A stretch of DNA of 60,000 nucleotides from Strigamia acuminata (taxonomy: Eukaryota; Arthropoda; Chilopoda; Geophilomorpha; Linotaeniidae): NCBI GenBank assembly GCA_949358305.1, contig OX442319.1, positions 2,358,001-2,418,000 on the forward strand, given 5' to 3'. Shown in pieces: positions 30,174 through 40,723 of this stretch. The notes beneath the pieces were generated by a model. That model searched no databases. It saw nothing but the letters and a program-made list of their open reading frames with translations, and was not told where the DNA came from. The stretch's first letter is position 1. Each line of letters opens with the position of its first letter. A program made the translations under genes and the position numbers.

Positions 30174-30352
30174 AACCGAATAAAATGAAATAAAATCGTT
30201 GTTTTTGACTGGCCCAAAACTCGTTATTTATTACGACTCGGTAAAATGCTACAAAGGTTGTGCTTTTCAGCAAAGCCTTACATTGTTGTTGAAAACGGAA
30301 TGTAGATGGCAGTAACTTGATTGGGGCCTCAAATATATGGAAAATTATTTAT
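30174..30352. repeat. direct repeat, left copy, in the CCDC81 3' flank
   Basis: About 178 bases from CAAACCGAATAAAATGAAATA to AAAATTATTTAT are repeated at 35264-35440 in the same orientation with few changes. The segment includes the likely CCDC81 polyadenylation signal, AATAAA. Confidence 0.9.
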
Positions 30353-32606
30353 TACCGGTGAACCGCACGAACCAAAACCACGACCGAAGTGGTTTATGAT
30401 TTTATGAATCGGTTTATGCTGGTTTTGGTTTAAATAGTGTAAAAACAGTAAACAGAATTTTTCTTACAAGTTAAACAAAAAATACTTTCAAAATCTTTAA
30501 TCAAAGTTTCTTTTCATACAGTTGAACGAGGGAAAAAAACCTCTCTATTGTTCATTAAGCAATGAAAGTGACAATGGTGATGCCGCTCTGGTGAGAACAA
30601 TTGTTATTAACTATATCTGAGCATGACGAAATTCATTCTCGTTCATTCCGACCAATAGTGATGTTTTTCCGTCGGCACAGCAACAGTCACGTGTTCTGCC
30701 TTCCATTTCCATTTCGCGCTTCGTTTCATCCGTTGGTTGTTTCCTCGTTTTCGGTGATATTTCTCTCAATATTCCGTTCGTTTTCAATTTTATTCATGCA
30801 GAATTTTATAATACATAACCAAGGTACTGGATTAAGACAGGATTTTTTTTTTTTTGGTTGAATATTTAGTTAATATTTCCTGATTTCTTTGCTGAAAATG
30901 TGGTTTGGATTCCATTTTAGGCCTAATTCGAATTCGAATTAATATATTTGTAAATGCGTGGCTCGAGAAATATACCTTTTCTTTCTTGTCTGGTGAAGTG
31001 TTTAACCATTCTAAATTGAATTCTTTCGATTTATTTTATATTGAAATTTCGGTGAGACAACAGATTTTTAGAAAGGAAGAATATTTTAGTTGGTTATTTT
31101 CTTGTTATTATTTGTTGGGGGTAAAATCACTTGTGATGGTCACCCCTGCATAAACTGATGACTTGGCCTGTCTCAGTAGAACTGGAAGGAGCTCTGGACA
31201 TTTAATTCTTCTGTATCATTCCAATCACTGAGCAGTTCTATTCAACTTATTCCTTTCTCCAAATTCGACATTTTTCTGCTTATTTATTTCAATCTATTTT
31301 TCTATGATCTACTTGTTTAATACAAAGGTCATTTTGGGTGTCAGTGAAGGAAATCCTCAAGAAGCAGCTCTCCAGGACATCAGTTTCATCCTCTCTCTCC
31401 TTTGTGAGATTTCTCACCTTTGTTTGTCTCTGGCATTTGACTTGCTCTAGTTTCCTTCTTCTAAGCAGTGCAGGACGTCAGTTTCATTTTCTCTATCTCT
31501 CTCTTCTTTGCCAGTCTCCTCTGCATCCTGCCACTCAATTTTGTACATTTTTTACTTTTGCCATTAGTTTGGGTCACCTCTGGCATTTGACTTGCACGGG
31601 ATGCCTTCATGACATGAAGTGTTCAGTTTGGGATATGATTTCTGAAGCCTGGTTTTTATTTTCAAAGTAATCATCAGTGGCTCGAGGATAGTCAAGGTTC
31701 TTGCTCTATTAATTGTAATCAATCTCAAATACTCTTGGTTGGACTTCTCTGACTGTGGACAATTTTTCAGTCACCTTTTTCTGGATGACCCATGGAGTGG
31801 TTCTTTGTCTTTTCATCTTTGTTGGGGACGCCCCAAGGTGTTTCTGAATTTAAAACAAATCAATTTGACGCCAAAACATTGAATGCAGTCGTTCTAGGTT
31901 AATTCTCTTTTTTTATTCTTGTTTAAGAAAAATGCCAGTTTTCTGATTTATGATGTAAAGCATCAAAAAACACTATTGGAAACCCATTGGGTCATTTTGA
32001 CCAGTATAGCTGTTCTAGTGTTAAACTAAAATATTTGTAAACCTTTGAGAAGCTTTCACTTTTTTCAAAATGAGTTTCTCCAGAGTTGCAAAAATCCTCA
32101 TAAGATTAACAAATGCAAGAAAATTTTTTTGCTGATGGAAAACAACATTGTGGAAAGTTGTTTTTGTTTCTTGTGTGTTCAGTTTGGTTAATATCCAACT
32201 TTTTATTGCCTCTTATTGGAATCCTTTTATCTTTTTCTTGACTATTTCTACAATTTCTCCTGACTGTGCTTGTGTTGAGTTACCATAGAATAGCTAGCAT
32301 CTTTGGCAACAGCAATGAAGTTAAATTATTTCTTAATTTCAACTTCTTCATATTGTTTGTGATAATTTCAGCCAATGGCAGTGTTTTATGATGTTAAACT
32401 CCATGACTCTGTTGAAGGACCTGTGTTTGTTTGTAAAATCTTATAACGATAAAAGCGATACATGGACAGATAAAAAAGAATCTTTCAACAATTTTCATTC
32501 CTTTAAAACTTCTTGGGCTAACCTTCGTTTGTCTTTCTGTTTTTATTTATATTTCTTATTCAATATTAATTACTTGTTCTACTATTGCCTTTCTGATACA
32601 AAACCC
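30353..32606. other. repeat-rich spacer without a recognisable gene
   Basis: A small inverted repeat (AACCAAAACCA / TGGTTTTGGTT) flanks 30371-30430. From 31330 to 31620 the sequence is CT-rich, with two diverged copies of an about 75-100 bp block (AGGAC.TCAGTTTCAT to TCTGGCATTTGACTTGC). The remaining AT-rich DNA has only short frames without protein-like features. Confidence 0.5.
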
Positions 32607-32738
32607 CAATGCTGGACTGGCCAAGTGGCAGGTGATGACGTGAATTTTTTTCATACCCTATGGATCGGTATAAATTTGTTCCCATGGCCCGACCTATCCA
32701 GATTTTCCGGTACTAAATTTCTTTCCAGTCCAGCACTG
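32607..32738. mobile_element. hAT-type MITE, older copy
   Basis: The ends CAATGCTGGACTGG and CCAGTCCAGCACTG are inverted. The interior ATGGCCCGAC...CCAGATTTTCCGG is the inverted counterpart of the MITE at 34105-34239. No target duplication is preserved. Confidence 0.6.
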
Positions 32739-33780
32739 AGTATAACACAGTACACAGTTAGGCGTAAACAGGCTGAAATAAATCAACGTTGTGGTGGTTT
32801 TGAGTATAGTAACATTTATTCAGTGCATTTACATGGTTGTCAAGTTTTGGAGCGGAGTTATCGTCTTCATTATTTCCTGTGTTGTCAAAAATATCCAGAT
32901 TGTTTTACGGAACCAGGATGGGAAAGTGCAAGTTGTTTGTTAGAAAAATGGCCATTATAACACAAAACCAAGTTTGCTTGTACCAGAGGTTTTGTGTCCC
33001 TACACCAGTGAAATAGATCAACGTTGTGGTGCTTTTGAGTATACTTACCACATTTTTAATTTTTAGTCACCACTTTCGGAAACACCCTTTTCAGTTTGAG
33101 GTATAAAGCATTCAAAGAGGGTCGGTTTAAAAAACCAAACACACGGGTTCGGAGCGCTTTGATGGCATCCATTGTGATGAGTTTTCTGGCTTTTCTTGCG
33201 GCTTCACCCAACTTGCTGAGCTGTCTAATTTCTCCTGTGGTGTACTTATGATGTTTTTCTTTTTGTTCAAAAAGACATTTGGGGTGCAACTGGACAATGC
33301 AGGGCATCATTCCAGATGATGCGAACTGGCAAGGCAGGTGTGCCATATTGCATTCGTTTTCACTTTAATAAATAGTTACGAAACTATAAAAATAAAAATA
33401 TTAGATTTGGAAGAATAAAAATTAAAAACAACATTACCCATGTAACAAATAGCAGAACTGTAGTGTTAGAAAAATGGCCATTATAACACAAAACCAAGTT
33501 TGTACCAGAGAGTTTTTGTGGAAGAATTGGGGCAGAGTTTTGTACACAAACGTCAAAGAGGGTCGATTCAAGAAGCCCAACACTTCGGAGCGCTTTGATG
33601 TCATCCATTTGTGATGAGTTTTCTGGTTTTTCTTGCGGCTTCACCCAACTTGCTTAATTATCTTAATTCACCGAAGGTGTATATATGATGTTTAGTTACG
33701 AAACTATAAAAATAAAAATATTAGATTTGGAAGAATAAAAATTAAAAACAACATTACCGGTGTAATAAATAACGATTAGG
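32739..33780. repeat. block of nested direct duplications
   Basis: Several segments occur twice in the same orientation. ATCAACGTTGTGGTG.TTTTGAGTATA is at about 32783 and 33017. GTTAGAAAAATGGCCATTATAACAC is at about 32939 and 33461. A 130-bp block with GAGCGCTTTGATG and TTGCGGCTTCACCCAACTTGCT is at about 33112 and 33538. A 65-bp block TTACGAAACTATAAAAATAAAA is at about 33374 and 33694. A 96-codon minus-strand frame (33056-33346) covers one copy, and the other copy is disrupted. It may derive from an unknown gene or element, but nothing was recognised. Confidence 0.6.
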
Positions 33781-34104
33781 GACCTACGACCCAATTGGAA
33801 TTTAAGCTGGTATTTAAACCGGGTCACTTTTTTCAAAAACAACAAAATTAAAACATCTTTTTTGAAGGCCCCTCGCAGCTTTAATCCACTTTTCCCATAA
33901 AACAACCCAATGGAAAGAAATAACAAGCAAGTTAATTTTCATACTTAAATTTTGTTTTGATCTCAAAATGTTCTTATTAGTTACCATATGCAGTAACTAT
34001 GTTGTATAGGATGCAGGATTGCGGGATTCTTAGCCCTTTGTCTCGAATTGACTTATCTTTCAGCCAATAAATGCAATGAATTAAATCCCATCACGGTGTA
34101 AATG

Positions 34105-34239
34105 CAGGGCTGGACTTGGAAAAAATATATTGCCGGGAAATCTGGGTGTCCGGGCCACAATTAATAAAGTCGGAACAGGCCATAGCGGCCACGGGCCACC
34201 GGGAAACTCCCGGTAGCCCGCCCTGCCAGTCCAGCACTG
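34105..34239. mobile_element. hAT-type MITE with intact target duplication
   Basis: The 135-bp element has the inverted termini CAGGGCTGGACT and AGTCCAGCACTG and is flanked by TGTAAATG on both sides (34097-34104 and 34240-34247). An 8-bp duplication and a CAG terminus are typical of hAT. It has no coding capacity. Confidence 0.85.
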
Positions 34240-34491
34240 TGTAAATGGCAGGATATCCTGTGTTTATTTCTCCCTAACTCTTGCTAAATTCACTCAATAC
34301 TTCGAGAAACAAGCAGTGAAAAAATACTGCAAAATGAACTGAAACAAATGTTGCCTAAATTACTAATTTAAAAGAATTAAAGCATTTCTTACGCTGCCGG
34401 TTCACACATTTGTTTTTAAATGTTTCAAAATTTCGTTAAGTTACATTTATAGCAACTTTTAATGCTTTTTTCCTTCTTTTTTTAGCTTAAG

Positions 34492-34731
34492 CTATTGGCG
34501 TTTCTTCTTCGGCTTGTCGGCACCACATTTCTTGGACTTTTGTGCTTCAAGCCTGTTGTTTAATTTTTTCTCCCATGACATGTCCAAGTCCTTATCATCT
34601 GTCGCCTGATTCGCCTCAAGTTGCTTAACCTTCTTGGTTTGTCGGTCTTGAATTAATCGTAGTTCTGTCAAATGTTTTTCTAGCACCTTCTTTTTCTCTT
34701 TATCATGTCGACTGTCAAGGTCTTTTTTTTT
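34492..34731 (-). pseudogene. C-terminal exon of an unidentified coiled-coil protein, upstream part missing
   Basis: On the minus strand a frame of about 80 codons runs from near 34731 to the stop at 34492. It is rich in Lys, Glu, Leu and Asp (KVLEKHLTELRLIQDRQ, then DMSWEKKLNNRLEAQ, ending PKKKRQ), like the basic coiled-coil end of a larger protein. The upstream side runs into poly-A and then into what looks like a retrotransposon end at 34740, and no joining exon was found. It is either a terminal exon whose gene is cut by an insertion, or a fragment. The protein was not recognised. Confidence 0.4.
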
Positions 34732-34739
34732 GTTTTGTA

Positions 34740-35262
34740 TTGTAGTGATCCTGACTTAATCTTAAAATCCCTACGGACTAAAAATAAGATCACTAGCGGA
34801 TTGCCTCAACGGGACTTACACTAACACTAAATTTATATTTGATTTGAAACCTTATACTAAAACTATCCAAAATAAGAAAGTTAATTCTAACTTATCAAGT
34901 AATCACAAAGTATTTAAAATGAACACGACTGATTTATTCTTGGCTCTGAATAAATCTCACAAATACAATAAAATATAATTCGAAATACATGCTTACTTAA
35001 AATAATACTTTTTATAAAATAAACTACTTAATGAAAGAAAACGGAATAAACGAAAATGGTGTCGAGGGCGCTGATTTTCCGCGGTCGACGTGGCTCTCTT
35101 CTCCGAATCTGGCGATGACTTGGCGCTAGATTCCTCTCTCAAACTCCGTAACGACAACGGAACGTTTTCCGACTCTCTCAAACGATTCGAAACAACTTCC
35201 GAGTTGTTTCGACTCCCCTCCTTGAAACGTTATTTTGCACGCGACTCGGATCCCACTTCGGC
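34740..35262. mobile_element. possible solo LTR
   Basis: The segment begins TGTAGTGATCC and ends GGATCCCACTTCGGCA, so it has TG...CA ends and a loose inverted terminus, contains AATAAA-type signals and is 523 bp long. A perfect 10-bp hairpin, CGAAACAACT / AGTTGTTTCG, lies at 35188-35211. No target duplication and no second copy are visible in the window, so this call is weak. Confidence 0.3.
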
Positions 35263-35263
35263 A

Positions 35264-35440
35264 AACCGAATAAAATGAAATAAAATCGTTGTTTTTGACT
35301 GGCCCAAAACTCGTTATTACGACTCGGTAAAATACTACAAAGTGTGTGCTTTCCAGCAAAGCCTTAAATTGTTGTTGAAAACGGAATGTAGATGGCAGTA
35401 ACTTGATTGGGGCCTCGAATATATAGAAAATTATTTATAT
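35264..35440. repeat. direct repeat, right copy of the CCDC81 3' flank
   Basis: It matches 30174-30352 in the same orientation, with a 4-base deletion and a few substitutions. It shows that the CCDC81 3' flank was copied about 5.1 kb downstream. Confidence 0.9.
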
Positions 35441-36145
35441 TACCAGTATGTTTAAAAAAATTTAATTTTTAATCTCATGGTTACCGGAAGAGTTGTAAAA
35501 CGTTTTTTATCTATCAAATTTTATTTTTTCCTTTTTTTCCTTTTTTTTTTCCCTTGAAATTAATTGTAAAAAAAATAAAATAAAATAAATAGATGAAAAT
35601 TTGTGCTTAAATTTAATTCATATTATTTTTATATTTAATTTTTTCCATAAACGAACACACAATGCAGTGATTAAACGTTTTTACCAAATTACACAGAAAT
35701 AAAGAAACCACTGTAACATAAACGCCATTTAGTCTAGTCAATTTAATAAAAAAAAAAAATTTATGATCTCAACAAACATTCATCGGATTCCCACCTCAAC
35801 AACAGCAAAGACCTCTGAGTGATTGCTTATCTCGATAAGGGGGAACGAGACAGGAACAAGGACTTCTCTTCAATTCACTGCCCTCGAGACCTTAGATCTC
35901 CCCTTCTGATTTCCCGCGCGTTGCCCCTGCTGCAACCAATAGAAAACCTCTACTCGCATAACAGCTGAAGGAGTGCCAGCCATTTACCAGCCCTCGCTCC
36001 ATTGGCCGAGAAACAGAAATACTTGTTCCCCACTCGGCGCCACACCACACTTGGGAGCAGCCGGCTCGAACAACAACTGTTGCTCCGCCACTCGAAATCA
36101 CTCGAAACACGAACATCAGCGTGCAATTTATTCGGCTGGACAAAC
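35441..36145 (+). promoter_or_regulatory. fz4 copy A upstream region and 5' UTR
   Basis: The first 350 bases are AT-rich. From about 35815 the sequence aligns with 44785-45052 upstream of the other frizzled gene. Shared blocks are GATTTCCCGCGC.T.GCCCCTGC and CCAATAGAAAACCTC, a CCAAT-box-like sequence. The conservation points to a common core promoter/5' UTR. The frame upstream of 36146 is open to 36002 but is not conserved in the other copy, so it is treated as UTR. Confidence 0.6.
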
Positions 36146-37825
36146 ATGGATGTTCTGACAGTGTTGCTGTGCCATTTTCTGGCGTTTACATCCCTGGACA
36201 TTGTTAGTGCTTTGCCTCCATCGTGCGATCCCATTCGCATCGAAATGTGTCGCGGACTCGGATACAACGTGACGAGCATGCCCAATTTGGTGGGCCACGA
36301 ACTGCAGCAGGACGCGGAGATGCAACTTCAAACGTTTTCGCCTTTGATCCAGTACGGGTGCTCGAGTCAGCTGCGATTATTTCTCTGCTCCGTCTACGTG
36401 CCCATGTGCACCGACAAGGTGCCTTTGCCCATCGGTCCCTGCCGGTCTCTGTGCGAGGTGGTGCGTTCCCGGTGTCAACCCGTGCTACAGGAGTTCGGTT
36501 TCCCGTGGCCTTCAGCTCTTAATTGCTCCCAATTTCCCCCCGAAAACAATCGGCACCACATGTGTATGGTGGGGCCGGGAGAGGAGACTCCGGAAAGGAA
36601 TTCGTTCTTCCCACCGTACGGCGGCGGCGGGCGCAACAGGCCGTACGGAGGGCGACAACGCGCGGGGAATGCGCCGCTCTACCCGACAAAACCGCCCGAT
36701 TCGGTCGTGTCTCAGCAGGATCCGTGTCTGCACTACAAAAATGGCGACATGTACGTCTACGTGAACAGAACCGAGCGCTGCGTGCCCATGTGCCACGCAA
36801 ATGTGTTGTTCAGAAGCGAAGATAAACAGTTTGCGCAAGTGTGGGTCGCTGTGTGGGCCGTTTTATGTTTCGTCACTACGTTGATCGCAGTCGTCACCTT
36901 TCTCATCGATTCGTCCCGGTTTAAATTCCCAGAAAGACCCATCATTTTTATCGCCATCACGTACAACTTGTACAGCGTGGGACATTTGATTCGGTTCGTG
37001 GCTGGACGAGAGGACATCGCGTGCCTGGCTGCCGACGTCGGGGGCAGCCAAGTGCTGGTGCAAGAAGGACTGAGCAAAACCAACTGCGTTATAGTGTTTT
37101 TATTGCTTTATTACTTCGGTATGGCGTCGTCGGTGTGGTGGGTCATTCTGTCTTTGACGTGGTATTTGACGCAAGGACTAAATTGGAGCCACGAGTCCAT
37201 AGAAAGACATAGCAGCGTGTTCCACGTGTTCGCGTGGGGTCTTCCAGCGGCGCAAACGATAGCTGCGTTGGTGATGAGGGTGGTGGATGCGGACGAACTT
37301 ACGGCCACGTGTTTCGTGGGGCAGCAGAGCACTTTGAGTTTGTTTATATTCGTGCTCGTGCCGCAGTTTGTGTACCTGAATTTCGGCGCCGGGTTTATTC
37401 TTTTCGGGTTTCTCCGCACGAGGAGCCAGAAGAAATCAATGACGACGTCGACCCCCGAGATTTTTCTCTTGCGCATTGGGATTTTTAGTGTTTTGTACTT
37501 GATTCCGGCCATTTGCGTGTTTGGCACGAATGTGTACGAGTATTACAACAGGGTGAACTGGTTGACGGTGGGAAGTGCGTCGCAACCCAATTTGGAAGTT
37601 TTTATGCTGAAAATTTTTATGACGTTGGTGATTGGAATTATGAGTGGAATGTGGATTTGGTCGAAAAATACAGTGGACACTTGGCAGCGGTTGGGCAAAA
37701 GGCTCTTGCAGAGGAAACAGCCGACGCCTTCGTTTTTGCTGCCTGGGCCGGGTAAACACGTGATGGTGTTGGATCCTCGATTCAAATTGCCACCTGCCAA
37801 AAACGGGAGCGAAACGGAAGTGTAA
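36146..37825 (+). CDS. fz4: Frizzled-4 receptor, copy A (intronless)
   Basis: This is a seven-pass Wnt/Norrin-type receptor of 559 residues. A signal peptide (about 1-25) precedes the cysteine-rich domain, whose ten Cys run from SCDP through EMC, YGC, FLC, PMC, GPC, SLC, SRC and LNC to HMC. The motif IRIEMCRGLGYNVTSMPNLVGHELQ and the C-terminal GSETEV (PDZ ligand type) are specific for the Frizzled-4 class. A Gly/Arg-rich linker leads to TM1 near 233. After TM7 the Dishevelled-binding KTxxxW motif reads NTVDTW (508-513), so the conserved Lys is Asn; copy B keeps KTVDIW. The start at 36146 was chosen because it opens the signal peptide and aligns with copy B. AATAAA lies near 37884. Confidence 0.93.
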   Translation: MDVLTVLLCHFLAFTSLDIVSALPPSCDPIRIEMCRGLGYNVTSMPNLVGHELQQDAEMQLQTFSPLIQYGCSSQLRLFLCSVYVPMCTDKVPLPIGPCRSLCEVVRSRCQPVLQEFGFPWPSALNCSQFPPENNRHHMCMVGPGEETPERNSFFPPYGGGGRNRPYGGRQRAGNAPLYPTKPPDSVVSQQDPCLHYKNGDMYVYVNRTERCVPMCHANVLFRSEDKQFAQVWVAVWAVLCFVTTLIAVVTFLIDSSRFKFPERPIIFIAITYNLYSVGHLIRFVAGREDIACLAADVGGSQVLVQEGLSKTNCVIVFLLLYYFGMASSVWWVILSLTWYLTQGLNWSHESIERHSSVFHVFAWGLPAAQTIAALVMRVVDADELTATCFVGQQSTLSLFIFVLVPQFVYLNFGAGFILFGFLRTRSQKKSMTTSTPEIFLLRIGIFSVLYLIPAICVFGTNVYEYYNRVNWLTVGSASQPNLEVFMLKIFMTLVIGIMSGMWIWSKNTVDTWQRLGKRLLQRKQPTPSFLLPGPGKHVMVLDPRFKLPPAKNGSETEV

Positions 37826-38809
37826 TGATGTTTATTTTCTATTTGTACATAATACTGATCACGTTATACCTTGTTCTTTAAAATAATAAATTAAACAGAT
37901 GTATTTTATTGAATGGACGAAATGATCCCAGTTTTTGATGACACGAAATCAGAAATAGTTCCTACAAGTTTTGAAAACACGTCATCATTTTTTCCGCCAT
38001 GTTTTTGTCAAGTTTTAAATTTGATTTATTGGAATTTATTTGTAAAATACACAATTTTTGTACATATTTGTTAGAAACGTATATTTTTTAATTAAAATAA
38101 ATAAATACATTTTACTAAATAAATATTTCCTTTCATTCCTCTTTCGAAAATTCAAATTAGGCACAGAACAAATGTTGTGGCAAATTGCTACACAAGTTTA
38201 TTTATTTATACTACCTGTTGATCGTTTATCAACTCGTAAGAAGGTGCTAAGCTCCGTTTGACCATCATAAAGCGATGAACGACTGCTTATTGACCTCGAT
38301 TGCCTCGGGAGAAAAGAAGAGCAGAAAATTACACGCCAATTGCAATCCATTCATTAATTATCATTATATTATATTATTCAATATGTTTTTGATACGACTT
38401 TCATAAAGAGTCAAGTGTATTAAATGTTCATCCACTTTGACGAGAAATGGTTTGGAAGGCACGCTTCACTGCGCCACTCCCGCCAATAAATTCACACTCG
38501 AGTCATTTGCCTGCAAAGTGTTTAGCATTCAGAGAAGATAGAAGGGACGCCCGCTTTAATCAACTGAGGTGAAACCTGTTGAATTAATGATGAGTTGAAA
38601 GGCGACAACATATTTGTCCGGAACACCTGCTTAAGATCTTTAGGTGGATACATACGAGGAACATTCACTGAGGTTAAAGTTGGTGCGTTGTAGTCCTAAG
38701 ATTTTTCTATAAAATAAAACAAAAGCTAAAGGGAGATCTCCAGGTTTTTTGAAAGAAAGGAAATGAGTGGTGCACCCTGCAGTTTGCAAGACTTCTCCCA
38801 TCTCTCACT
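37826..38809. other. fz4 copy A 3' flank
   Basis: The 3' UTR shares TATTGAATGGA.GAAA.GATCCCAGTTTTTGATGA (about 37907-37941) with 46883-46916 behind copy B. The rest is AT-rich and without coding features. Around 38240 a weak match to 47344 is seen. Confidence 0.5.
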
Positions 38810-38935
38810 CATTTAAATTCTGAAGGCATTGTGTGACTTCACGTGACAGAAGACTCTTGTCACTCACAGCTGATTGTCCTGGGCCCCTATTGAGATAATC
38901 ATCTCATTTCCCAGGTGTTCTGCCCGTGACAGCAA
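38810..38935. promoter_or_regulatory. conserved non-coding block 1 (copy A)
   Basis: It aligns with 48405-48535 behind fz4 copy B. Shared parts include GTGACTTCACGTGACAGAAGACT-like sequence and CCCCTATTGAGATAATCA, which contains a GATAA (GATA-factor type) site, then CCAGGTGTT (E-box type). Retention in both paralogous flanks suggests an enhancer. That is inference. Confidence 0.55.
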
Positions 38936-39214
38936 CGCAAACACACCTTGGTATGTGATTCTGACTGCTCAAAATCAAACACCTGAAAAGTGCAAATAGT
39001 TAAAATTCCTTTCAAAAAGTACACGGGTAGAACAATTGCAGAAAATTTTAGATTTCCATCCGTGGAATGACATGGAAAAGCAATTTATCGGTTTGGAAAG
39101 ACTCACCTTTCCATATTTCGTCCGGAAATCGTGTGTAAACTCGAGTAAATTCCGACATTGTGATTTTTGGTGCAGTGCTGATACTTGACTGCAAAGCCAA
39201 ATTCCTCTTGATGG

Positions 39215-39300
39215 TTCTTGTGTTTAGTGAACCGGTTTAGGAGCAACCAACGAGTGACTCGGAATGGGGGTCGGGAATGCATGCAACAGCTGATAATTGT
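39215..39300. promoter_or_regulatory. conserved non-coding block 2 (copy A)
   Basis: It aligns with about 48690-48775. Both copies keep GAACCGGTT (Grainyhead-like), CGAGTGACTC and CATGCAACAGCTGATAA, an E-box CAGCTG overlapping a GATAA site. Confidence 0.55.
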
Positions 39301-39499
39301 GTAAAAAAAAATTAGGTTTATTTTTTGATGCATGCAATTTTTTTTTTTTTTTTTTATTGAATGCATTTTTGTTTGTTATCTATCTTGAGCATGATGACAG
39401 CTCAAAATTACAAAACAATTTTAAATTAATGAAAGAGCATTGAAGTTAAATTAACATTCGTTTCACATTGAAATCGAACGAAACCCTCGGTGATATCAC

Positions 39500-39695
39500 C
39501 CGGGGTTGATTCAAAAAGAGCGGTCTTGCTTTGAAGTGGCGTCTGCGGCTTACTTTGCAACTTGCATTTTTTTCTTCGCTCTCTGCATGTTGATAAAAAT
39601 CAACAGTTTGGTGCGCAAGTCATGAGTTGAACCCAATATTCACCGCCCTAGCCGCGGGCAGCATGGTTAACGAGGTTCTCCTTGCTTGCCCTTAC
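39500..39695. promoter_or_regulatory. conserved non-coding block 3 (copy A)
   Basis: This is one of the best conserved blocks; the partner is 49095-49285. Both copies keep TTTGAAGTGG, GTCTGCGGCTTACTTT, the inverted repeat GTTGATAAA.ATCAAC followed by AGTTTGG, and GGTTAACGAGGTT-like sequence. The inverted repeat contains a forkhead-like RYAAAYA match in copy B. Confidence 0.6.
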
Positions 39696-39846
39696 GATTC
39701 CATTTCCACATCAAAAATGCTTTTATTTTAACACCACAATCTAGTATTTTATGTCATAGTATGCCAAAGCTGAAATACATGTTAAATTCGTATTCCCTCA
39801 ATGGAAGCTTGAATGAATTATTTTTACAAAAACAATGTTCAATTTT

Positions 39847-40572
39847 TAGCCTAAAATAGCATTTATGAGTCTGAAATAGTATTTATGAGTCTAAAATAGC
39901 ATTTATGAGTCTAAAATAGCATTTATGAGTCTAAAATATCATTTATGAGTCAAAAATAGCATTTATGAGTCTAAAATATCATTTATGAGTCTAAAATAGC
40001 ATTTATGAGGCGAAAGAGCATTTATGAGTGTTTAAAATATCATTTATGAGTGTCTAAAATAGCATTTATGAGTCTAAATCAGCATTTATGAGGCGAAAGA
40101 GCATTTATGAGTGTCTAAAATATCATTTATGAGTCTAAAATATCATTTATGAGTCTAAAATATCATTTATGAGTCTAAAATATCATTTATGAGTCTAAAA
40201 TAGCATTTATGAGGCGAAAGAGCATTTATGAGTGTTTAAAATATCATTTATGAGTGTCTAAAATAGCATTTATGAGTCTAAAATAGCATTTATGAGGCGA
40301 AAGAGCATTTATGAGTGTTTAAAATATTATTTATGAGTGTCTAAAATAGCATTTATGAGTCTAAAATAGCATTTATGAGTGTCTAAAATAGCTTTTATGA
40401 GTCTAAAATAGCATTTATGAGTCTAAAATAGCATTTATGAGTCTAAAATAGCATCTATGAGTCTAAAATAGCATTTATGAGTCTAAAATAGCATTTATGA
40501 GTCTAAAATAGCATTTATGAGTCTAAAATAGCATTTATGAGTTTCTAAAATAGCATTTATGAGTCTAAAAAT
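39847..40572. repeat. 20-bp minisatellite specific to unit A, about 36 copies
   Basis: The basic unit is AGCATTTATGAGTCTAAAAT. Variants with GAGGCGAAAG and GAGTGT(T/C)TAAAATAT occur as a block at about 40008, 40090, 40211 and 40295. The array therefore has a higher-order repeat of about 83-121 bp inside. It is absent at the matching place in unit B. Confidence 0.95.
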
Positions 40573-40723
40573 TAAATCTTTTGTGTCTACATTTTTATTA
40601 AACAGCTAAAAAATGCACTTTTTGTGTCCGACTTGACCACGGCAGGCCCCCAAAGTGCAACGATGACTTCCCTGCTCAACGCAAAATTGTTGTTTAAAAA
40701 TTTTTTAACGTCGAGTGTTATTT

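Noticed and set aside
32388-32960. 190-codon plus-strand frame
   Set aside because: It runs through the MITE at 32607-32738 and a duplicated segment, and the translation has no coherent domain.
36002-36145. N-terminal extension of fz4 copy A by 48 residues
   Set aside because: It is not conserved in copy B and would bury the signal peptide; 36146 is the better start.
39615-39660. tRNA-like T-arm (GGGTTC(G/A)A(C/A)TC on the minus strand, also near 49207-49225)
   Set aside because: The T-stem does not pair and no acceptor, D or anticodon arm could be built.
39847-40572. CRISPR-like regular repeat array
   Set aside because: Repeats are contiguous with no unique spacers, and this is a eukaryotic locus; it is a minisatellite.
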